Shown: positions 57,500 through 64,000 of the stretch, in pieces | Layout: each line of letters starts with the position of its first letter | Numbering within the stretch: the stretch's first letter is position 1 | Origin: Halopenitus salinus | GTDB taxonomy: Archaea; Halobacteriota; Halobacteria; Halobacteriales; Haloferacaceae | Length of the DNA stretch: 64,000 bases | Assembly (NCBI RefSeq): GCF_042662125.1 | Contig: NZ_JBHSXL010000002.1 | Location: 62,001-126,000 of the forward strand | Reading direction: 5' to 3' | The notes under the pieces: model-generated | Seen by the model: only the letters and a program-made list of their open reading frames with translations | Told to the model about the DNA's origin: nothing | Databases searched by the model: none | Made by a program: the position numbers and the translations under genes

Positions 57500-60388
57500 T
57501 TAGGCGTGGTCACCGAGTTCGGTCTGTTCGGCCCTGTCTTCTGAGACGTTAGTGAAATCAGTGGGGGTGAATTCGAGACCAAGTGCGTCGTGGGTCCGAC
57601 CTAAGGCGAGGTCGCGAGCGGCTTCCCATTCCGAACTCCTCTGGGGAAGAACTTGCAGGAGAGCTTTCAGTGTTGCCTTGAAGCCTGCGTCTGTGTCGAA
57701 GTTGCGTTCTTTGAGCCAATCGATCGCGACATCCTCGCCCTGTTTCTCGTAGACGTGCATAGCGGCGTGAGCCGCATCGAGGGCGATCGTGTAGGACAGT
57801 GCTTCAGGATCGACGGGCGTCCGGTTAGATCTCTCTTCGGGGGGCAATGTGATATCTTGGACGCGGTCCTCATGAGTTTTCAGCTGAATGTCGCCACGTT
57901 TCTTCCCCCAAATTTTCGTAGAGCGTTTGATTTCGTCGATATCGACGCCCACGCCGAGGCCCAGTTGGTGACCGTCATCGTAGTGGAAGGTGTCGGATTC
58001 GTGAACCAGCCAAGAGAGGATATACCACTCAGTAATGTCGTCCAAGTCTCCGAGTCCTTCACCCTCAAGATACTCCTCAACAAGGACCCGCGTCACTGCT
58101 TCACGGGCTTCTTCGAGAGCGCGACGGGGTGGAACCTCGTTATCTTGGTCATCAACAACTGGATAGGCGTCAGCGTAGACTTTCAAAGTTGGTCCGAATG
58201 CAGAGATAATCACGTCCGTTTTTGTAAGTGAAAGACCCGAATTAAGGAGTTCGCGGGCAGCATCCTTAGCAACGTCTCGTGTATCTGTACGAACATCACT
58301 CCAAAGGGTCGGGGTCGAGTCCGTCTCGTGCTGATTAGCATCAACGGGTTTGCGGCCCGTGAGGAGTAACGTGCTGTCGGCTGACCCGCCACCTCGGGTA
58401 TCGGTCCTCTGTGGCATTTCACTCGTGATGGGATGTGTCGAAGTTACAGTAAACCCAGATCTAATGAGTGATTTGGTGAGAGTATCCCACGCGCTGGACT
58501 CCTTATGCGTGAACATGACGGTCATTACTCCACCAGGCTCAAGCACTCTGTAGAGTTCCTGAAAAATCTCTGCCATTTTATCTTCATAATCTTCAGAGGC
58601 GAACTCCTTTTTGGACTTTAAGCTATCTGCGACTTCCTCGTACTCAGCGACATTCGCCACAGCCTCGTCATCCTTATCTGAGAGTTCACCGGTGAACATC
58701 TCGGGGAAAGTGTCCCCAAGGTATTCTTTCAACCAAACGTAACAAATGTCCGAAAGTTCGGAATAGATAATGCTGTCGTAGTACGGCGGGTCAATAACAA
58801 CCGCCTGGACGGTGTCAGATTCAATATTCAAGTCGGCTGCGTCGCCGACTAGAACCTCCGATTCGGGATCTTCGATATCTTGAAGATATGAGACAAGCTC
58901 CTCGTAGGAGTCGCGGACACGATTGAAGTTATCTTCCCATGATTGATTTCCTGCACACAGGTTGTTATCAACGAACGACCATTGGAGTGTGAAGTGCTTC
59001 CCGCCAAGAGCATTTGCGGGGTATCCTTTTCCAGTGTCGAGTGGTGCAAACCGTGTATTTCGATCAATAGCCTTACTGGATACAAGAGAGAGAATCGTGA
59101 GGATAGCTTCTGCCTCCTTCCCTGAGTGGCTTTCGCGGATTTCGTCTTCTACTTCCTCAAAAGCTCGAAGATACTCATAATGAGTGACGAGTTGGCGATC
59201 AATAAACGCATCTCGCCATTTACTGACTCCGTACGGGCCAGCTCGATCCTCATCGCCGATGTACCGATCTTGAGTGAGAATTGTATTCAGTCGGAAGTCA
59301 GATTCCGTACGCTCAGAGGCTTTTTCACAGGCTTTGTAATCTTCCTTGGTCGGGGCCCGCCATCCAGAACCATCGTTGACATACTTGACACCGTAGATTG
59401 TCGTGTCATACTCGCCATTCTTAAACGCTGTACGGATATCATCTGACTCCATCACGACAGGACAATTCAGACATTCTGCGCCACTTCGGGAATGAGGGCC
59501 ATTCTGAGGGTTGAACTCGTTTTTCGATACCTCATCAGGTAGCCGTACACAGTCGTACTCGACACTTTTCGTTTCTTCATTCAGACGCGGGCGGGCAGCA
59601 ACGCCGCTTGTCGACGACTGTTTCTGAAGCCACCACTTCTTCACTAATGGTATTTCGAATCCACAGTCAGGGCAAGTGACGATATATGTACAAGCATAAT
59701 GGGATGGACTACGGCGGTCGTTCTCACTAGGGAAGTACTCTTCAAGCCGCTCTGAACCGAGCTCATCAACTTTGTCACTCCACCGGTTCAATTCGCTCTG
59801 CAGAGAACCCACCTTCGGCGCGTACTCATTCATAACCTTGAGCATTAGCGACGGGATGGGATTCAATTCGTTTGCAATCGTTGGGAGATCGTACCGGAGT
59901 GCTTCAAATGGAATCACACCGCCACCAGCTGTTGGATCTAGAACGGTAGGTAGTTCTCCGTCCCATTGACGCCGAAGAAGTTGGTGAATTTCATTTCGTT
60001 CGTTCTCACTCGGTGACTGAGTGAATGGACGGGGGTAATCGTAGTGGTCTTCTAGTGTTCCATCCCGTTCATCCTCATTACTCTTCTTTCGTGCGACGTA
60101 TTCTACAATACTCTCACCGTCTGTTCCTTGAGATGGGCCAATCTGCATCCACCGAAGCATATCGTCAGCATCAACCCTCGAAGGTAGGACAGAAGCTAGG
60201 ACGGCAAGTCGGGAGGCGGGAGTTGGTCGCCGCGCAAACCAAGGATGAAGATACCGGTGAGGCGGCATATGTTGGGGGTTAGCCTCTTTTAGATTCTCGA
60301 TTCCAACTGCCTTGAGCGGGAGATTCCCCTCAATAGCAAGCTGATCTAATTCGGATTGCCCATCGATATCAGGGTTATTTTGAGTCAT
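57500..60388 (-). CDS. DUF1156-type DNA adenine methylase
   Basis: The 962-residue protein begins with the DUF1156 segment LPLKAVGIENLKEANPQHMPPHRYLHPWFARRPTPASRLAVLASVLPSR. The methylase motifs are VLDPTAGGGVIPFEALRYDLPTIANELNP (motif I region) and AVVIDPPYYDSIIYSELSDICYVWLKEYL (DPPY). A Cys-rich insertion (VTCPDCGFEIPLVKKWWL) resembles a zinc ribbon. The product methylates host DNA, marking it as self in DISARM-like systems. The operon order is DUF499 ATPase, small protein, methylase, helicase. Confidence 0.85.
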   Translation of the reverse strand: MTQNNPDIDGQSELDQLAIEGNLPLKAVGIENLKEANPQHMPPHRYLHPWFARRPTPASRLAVLASVLPSRVDADDMLRWMQIGPSQGTDGESIVEYVARKKSNEDERDGTLEDHYDYPRPFTQSPSENERNEIHQLLRRQWDGELPTVLDPTAGGGVIPFEALRYDLPTIANELNPIPSLMLKVMNEYAPKVGSLQSELNRWSDKVDELGSERLEEYFPSENDRRSPSHYACTYIVTCPDCGFEIPLVKKWWLQKQSSTSGVAARPRLNEETKSVEYDCVRLPDEVSKNEFNPQNGPHSRSGAECLNCPVVMESDDIRTAFKNGEYDTTIYGVKYVNDGSGWRAPTKEDYKACEKASERTESDFRLNTILTQDRYIGDEDRAGPYGVSKWRDAFIDRQLVTHYEYLRAFEEVEDEIRESHSGKEAEAILTILSLVSSKAIDRNTRFAPLDTGKGYPANALGGKHFTLQWSFVDNNLCAGNQSWEDNFNRVRDSYEELVSYLQDIEDPESEVLVGDAADLNIESDTVQAVVIDPPYYDSIIYSELSDICYVWLKEYLGDTFPEMFTGELSDKDDEAVANVAEYEEVADSLKSKKEFASEDYEDKMAEIFQELYRVLEPGGVMTVMFTHKESSAWDTLTKSLIRSGFTVTSTHPITSEMPQRTDTRGGGSADSTLLLTGRKPVDANQHETDSTPTLWSDVRTDTRDVAKDAARELLNSGLSLTKTDVIISAFGPTLKVYADAYPVVDDQDNEVPPRRALEEAREAVTRVLVEEYLEGEGLGDLDDITEWYILSWLVHESDTFHYDDGHQLGLGVGVDIDEIKRSTKIWGKKRGDIQLKTHEDRVQDITLPPEERSNRTPVDPEALSYTIALDAAHAAMHVYEKQGEDVAIDWLKERNFDTDAGFKATLKALLQVLPQRSSEWEAARDLALGRTHDALGLEFTPTDFTNVSEDRAEQTELGDHA

Positions 60389-60394
60389 GGAAAA

Positions 60395-61036
60395 TCACTC
60401 AATATGGTCCGTCAGCAGCACTCGAAGGGCCTTTTCGCCGTTCGGACTCGACGGAGACCGACACTTTGCGTACCAGTAGTAACACTCCTCATCGCTCATC
60501 CGTGCAACACCTCGAGCCAGCGACCGCATCCGGTCGATACGCTGGATCGGCTTCACGCCACGGAAGGCAACAGCAAGCCGTACGCCTGCTGTCTCGGGTA
60601 GGAACACGAATCCAGCCCCCCCAGTGAGAACTTCTGATGAATCTCCTGGCGTGCCCTCAATCGCCTCCCGGACGACGTCCTGGAGCGCACGTACGCGGGT
60701 CGGGTCAAGCCGTGCGACCTTTGCGCCGGCCCACTCATCCCACGTCCAACCATCGAGCTTGGAAAGGAGGTCGTCGCCAGCGATGTCCGAGACGAGATCC
60801 TCGACTGGTGTGATACTCAGCGAACGACCATCTCGCTCTAGGCGATCGCGGCGGGCTTCAGCCTGTTCACGAGGGAGTAGTTCGTGGAGCGTCCACTCGC
60901 CGCCACCGTCTGTCTCTCGTCGGACGAGCGTGAACGTCGGGCGGCCACCGAACATACTCGTCCCGTAGCGAACCAGCCGATCCTCCTCTGTTCCCTCAGC
61001 GGGTGAGGTCTCAAATTCCGAACCGCGACTCGCCAT
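60395..61036 (-). CDS. Small DUF3780/DUF7680-like protein of the DUF499-DUF1156 operon
   Basis: The 213-residue protein has an N-terminal PTFTLVRRETDGGGEWTLHELLPREQAEARR segment and a C-terminal AGVRLAVAFRGVKPIQRIDRMRSLARGVARMSDEECYYWYAKC, the kind found in proteins between DUF499 and DUF1156 genes. There is no enzyme motif. Its start and the stop of the DUF499 gene share a base (ATGA-type overlap at 61036). It starts MASRGSEFETSPAEG. It probably connects the ATPase to the methylase or helicase. Confidence 0.7.
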   Translation of the reverse strand: MASRGSEFETSPAEGTEEDRLVRYGTSMFGGRPTFTLVRRETDGGGEWTLHELLPREQAEARRDRLERDGRSLSITPVEDLVSDIAGDDLLSKLDGWTWDEWAGAKVARLDPTRVRALQDVVREAIEGTPGDSSEVLTGGAGFVFLPETAGVRLAVAFRGVKPIQRIDRMRSLARGVARMSDEECYYWYAKCRSPSSPNGEKALRVLLTDHIE

Positions 61037-64000
61037 CAGACCGTCACCTCCGAGCTCGCCTGAATCGGGCCACGCCCTTCGACCCGGACGTCGATGTTGC
61101 CCGCATCGAGGTCATTATCGAGGGCAGCGAGGAGGTCGTCACCCTCGTTTGTGATCGGTTCGGGCTCGTCAAACTGGAAGCGGAACTGGATGGTCTCTCG
61201 ATCATCGCCAAACGAGCCGGGCTGGTCGATCACGTCCCGGAATCGGCTCGGTGAGCCTGTGAATTCTGCACTGTACGTCCCGTCGTCAGTCCGGGTTTCG
61301 TACTGCATTCGGACCGTCACCGAGTCTTCACGGGCTTTGAATCCGGGGCGCTGGCTGACGAACTTGGCCGCCTGGAAGGGATCGTCCCCACCGACTTGGA
61401 TAGTCACTTCTTCGATCAGCGGCGTCCGGTCAGTCCCGGCCTTCGATTCCGCATCTCGACGGACTTCCGAGAACGCCCGCGAAGCGGACATCATCTTCTT
61501 GCTCGCCTCCCAGGATTCCTCGGGCTGGCACTCCTGGCATCGACCTCGTTCGTCCAGCAGCTGCACGCTAGCGACCTCTTTGCCACAGGAGCTACAGGTC
61601 GTATCGGACTGGTGTTCCTCACAGTAGTAGGGTTCGCTGCCTTCTGGGTTTTCAACCTCCGCCCCACACTCAGCACAAGTGGCAACCGTCTGTTCTGGCC
61701 GGTCGATTTCGTCGAGGTGGTCGTCGACGAGCGCGTCGATCTCTCGATAAACGACGAAGGCGCCCCCGATCTGGACATCGCTGTCCCGAATCGAGGTCTC
61801 GATATCGGGGGATTCCGCGAACGGTTCCGGGTGGGGCCACGTCGACGGCTCTGTCGTCCCAGCCCAGTACGCCGCCCCAGACTCGCCATCCCAGTATGCG
61901 TACCCGTGGTCACTAACGAGAGAGGAGACAGTCTCTCGAATCGGTTTCGTGCTGAAGAGGTAATCCAATCCCGGCTTCTTCGCGTATTGGTTGACCAGCG
62001 CTTCGGTGGACATAGCGTCCTGGGTCTGTTGCCAGAGTTTCTGTTGGACGTGGGCCGACCCACGAGCGCCGGCGTCGCGTTTCACGATCTTATCCTCGAG
62101 CGTTGTCTGGACAGCGTCAACCAGTGTCGTCCCGCCGTTGGATTCGGTCACACCGATAGTGATGTGGGTAAGCCCGTCCCGGTCAGGGTAGTAGAGGTGC
62201 CGGTAGACGTTCCGAACGAGCTCTCCGAGCATCAGCTGTGCCTCGTCGCTCCGTTCTCGAAGCTCCTCGATTTGTTCCGAGGAGAGGTCGGATTTCTGTT
62301 CAGGGCTATCAAGCAGAGCCTCGATAGCCTCGAGACGCCGAGCTTCGTCGATTGCCGCATCCATTCGATCAGTGTCAGGGGCGAGGAACAGAGCGTAGTT
62401 CTTGTAGATTCGCGTCTCAGTCTCTCCCTCGTGTTTTGCGGCTTGCTGCTCGTAGAGCTGAGTCACCCGAGTCGGCGGCGTATCGCCGCCGTCTTCGACA
62501 GCAGCGGTGTCCGGATGCATCACCGCGAGCTTCGGGGTATCCGGGGTATCCGGTAAGTCCGCCGGCGATTCAGGGAACTCCACCGGCTGGAAGCCACCAT
62601 CGCCGATTTCCTTCGAAGTGAGACGGTTCTCGAAACGCGAATGAGCACTCGCTTCGGGGGTAGACTCGATCCGCTGGTCGATAATTCGGATCAGGTTTGG
62701 TTCTTGCTTGAATCGGAGGCGCTCTTCCTCGTAGAGGAAGTAACACGCGACGTCCATATCGTCGCCCCGGAGTGCGGATAGTGCGGCATCGTAGTCGTCG
62801 AAATTCAGATCGGGATGGCCGATAGCGAGGTTCAGATCGGCGTGAGTTAGGCCTGCGGCCTGTTCACCGTATGCGAGGCTGTGCCAGAGAACTGTCGTCG
62901 TCAGATGGGTACCGAGAGGCGGTAGGCCGTTTTCGGTCCATTTCCGGTCCTCAAGCTGGGCGTGCGCGGTACCATCGTCGTCGTAGATGTCGGCGGTCAC
63001 TGCGGGGCCGAGATCGACGAAGTCGAATAGGCGCTCACGAAGGATCGTCTGAATACCCCCGCCAGGATCATCGTCGGCGACTGTGAGGTCGTAGATCCGG
63101 ATCCAGTGGCGATCGTAACTGTCGGGCTGGTGATTCCAGAGGTAGTAGACAGCTCGTGCAAGTAAGCGGAGGGCGTCACGAGTGCGCTGGAATCGAGGGA
63201 TCGTATCGATCTTGTCCGTGAGAGCGTCGATTAAGGAGGGATGGAAGGGGTATTCGCGAGCGAGGACATCCACGTAGCCAGCGTCGGTGGCTTCCTGTGG
63301 ATACTGCCGGTCTTCCTGATCATAGAATTGGAAGTATGAGTCAGCGGCTTCGCTCGCGGCGTTTTCTGGAACTTCCGAAAAGAGTCGGTGCTGAAGGACT
63401 TGTCCGATCTCGTTTTCGTCGGTCGGTGTGACCGTCTTGTGCTGCCGCCGGCCGATCTCGTTGACCTCCTCAATATGATCACGGACGCCATCACGAACCC
63501 GGTCAGCCTGCTCACCAAACGCCGTATCCGCGATAGAGTAGACGACCGTGACGTGCTCCGACTCGGCAGCCGCTTCGAGGAGCGCCATCACGAACGAAAG
63601 CGTCTGATCGGCGAGCGTCTTGTCGCCGACAGGCGTGCCCGCGGCTTTGTTCATGTAGTCGGCGATTTCGTCGATCAGAATGAGGGCCGGCTGGTCGTGC
63701 TGAGCGAAGAGTTTCGAGAGAGTCCCCTCACCGGGGGCGTCCCGGTCTTGGTCGTAGTCCTTGAGGTACTCGTAGCCATCGAGCCCGTAGAGCTGGTACG
63801 CGAGTTCACCCCACATCGTCCGGGTATTCGGGGCATCCGGATCGTCGTCGGCGTGACGGGCATCTTTGCTGTCAGCTTTTGTGCCGATGAAGACCCCCGT
63901 CGCGATGTTGAGGCCCTCGGCTACCGCATTCTGGTAGTCAGCTGCAAGTTCCACATCACTGTCTAGCAGGTAGTGCGAGAGGCCGTCAATATTGGCAGGG
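61036..64000 (-). CDS. DUF499 AAA+ ATPase, 5' truncated by window end
   Basis: The frame is open to the window edge at 64000; the GTG at 63954 is only an internal codon, so the true start lies outside. At least 987 residues are visible. Walker B is ALILIDEIADYMNKAAG; Walker A should lie upstream, outside the window. A C-terminal zinc ribbon has CAECGAEVENPEGSEPYYCEEH and CSSCGKEVASVQLLDERGRCQEC. DUF499 proteins are AAA+ ATPases related to the BrxC/PglY group of phage-defence ATPases. It is the first visible gene of the operon. Confidence 0.85.
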   Translation of the reverse strand, partial: PANIDGLSHYLLDSDVELAADYQNAVAEGLNIATGVFIGTKADSKDARHADDDPDAPNTRTMWGELAYQLYGLDGYEYLKDYDQDRDAPGEGTLSKLFAQHDQPALILIDEIADYMNKAAGTPVGDKTLADQTLSFVMALLEAAAESEHVTVVYSIADTAFGEQADRVRDGVRDHIEEVNEIGRRQHKTVTPTDENEIGQVLQHRLFSEVPENAASEAADSYFQFYDQEDRQYPQEATDAGYVDVLAREYPFHPSLIDALTDKIDTIPRFQRTRDALRLLARAVYYLWNHQPDSYDRHWIRIYDLTVADDDPGGGIQTILRERLFDFVDLGPAVTADIYDDDGTAHAQLEDRKWTENGLPPLGTHLTTTVLWHSLAYGEQAAGLTHADLNLAIGHPDLNFDDYDAALSALRGDDMDVACYFLYEEERLRFKQEPNLIRIIDQRIESTPEASAHSRFENRLTSKEIGDGGFQPVEFPESPADLPDTPDTPKLAVMHPDTAAVEDGGDTPPTRVTQLYEQQAAKHEGETETRIYKNYALFLAPDTDRMDAAIDEARRLEAIEALLDSPEQKSDLSSEQIEELRERSDEAQLMLGELVRNVYRHLYYPDRDGLTHITIGVTESNGGTTLVDAVQTTLEDKIVKRDAGARGSAHVQQKLWQQTQDAMSTEALVNQYAKKPGLDYLFSTKPIRETVSSLVSDHGYAYWDGESGAAYWAGTTEPSTWPHPEPFAESPDIETSIRDSDVQIGGAFVVYREIDALVDDHLDEIDRPEQTVATCAECGAEVENPEGSEPYYCEEHQSDTTCSSCGKEVASVQLLDERGRCQECQPEESWEASKKMMSASRAFSEVRRDAESKAGTDRTPLIEEVTIQVGGDDPFQAAKFVSQRPGFKAREDSVTVRMQYETRTDDGTYSAEFTGSPSRFRDVIDQPGSFGDDRETIQFRFQFDEPEPITNEGDDLLAALDNDLDAGNIDVRVEGRGPIQASSEVTV

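Noticed and set aside
1..64000. Search for CRISPR-like regular repeats with unique spacers
   Set aside because: The only regular repeats found are the 13-bp iterons before parA (30184-30222) and the ORB-like copies, neither of which has CRISPR spacing.

Overview
The window comes from a halophilic archaeon (class Halobacteria). The predicted proteins are very acidic and GC-rich in codon use. Several genes have an AT-rich TATA element about 30 bases before the start codon, as in leaderless transcription. The gene families are typical of haloarchaea: Bat-type HTH, TbsP-like and PadR regulators, an Orc1/Cdc6 initiator, TRAM protein and an IS5-family ISH element. An Orc1/Cdc6 gene with its own origin repeats, a parA operon with iterons, an integrase, IS remnants and defence genes together suggest a plasmid, megaplasmid or accessory region of a secondary replicon. 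No rRNA, tRNA or CRISPR array was found.

Region 1 (1-26.9 kb) looks like a nitric-oxide / anaerobic-respiration and metal region. It holds a quinol-type NO reductase (20928-23231), an RIC/ScdA di-iron repair protein, two proteins resembling oxidase subunit I, three DUF2249/TusA-like proteins, DsrE, cupins, a DtxR-like regulator and a Bat-type HTH regulator whose start codon is overlapped by a palindrome. It also holds two small proteins with C-terminal CTCGG/CGCGG motifs that resemble rSAM-modified peptide precursors, a peroxiredoxin, a BASS transporter, an MBL hydrolase, a CNNM/CBS protein, a ferritin-like protein and an SMR exporter. An intact 1160-bp IS5-family element with an 8-bp target duplication sits just upstream of the NO reductase. 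A CopZ-like chaperone, a P1B ATPase with a CPG motif and an FmdE-like protein close the region.

Region 2 (26.9-33.5 kb) is a mobile/partition segment: a tyrosine integrase with two partner genes, a TRAM protein, three 13-bp iterons before a parA-like operon, a TnpB 3' remnant, PadR and TbsP-like regulators and a DoxX fragment.

Region 3 (33.5-45.3 kb) is a replication and repair core. A helicase/exonuclease pair resembles bacterial MrfAB (YprAB). It is followed by a folded 79-nt intergenic element, a Fic protein, a DUF6788-like gene overlapping a 58-codon gene, and an origin with inverted ORB-like repeats around an AT-rich stretch. After that come orc1/cdc6, a frameshifted winged-helix gene and a DUF234 ATPase. 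A CTTACCAAAC inverted repeat occurs on both sides of the origin module.

Region 4 (45.3-64 kb) is a repair/defence island: an AddAB-like helicase-nuclease pair, a low-GC 664-residue protein ending in a PD-(D/E)XK domain, and a minus-strand operon of DUF499 ATPase, small DUF3780/DUF7680-like protein, DUF1156 DNA methylase and PLD-SNF2 helicase. This operon resembles DISARM-related defence modules; the DUF499 gene runs off the right end of the window.
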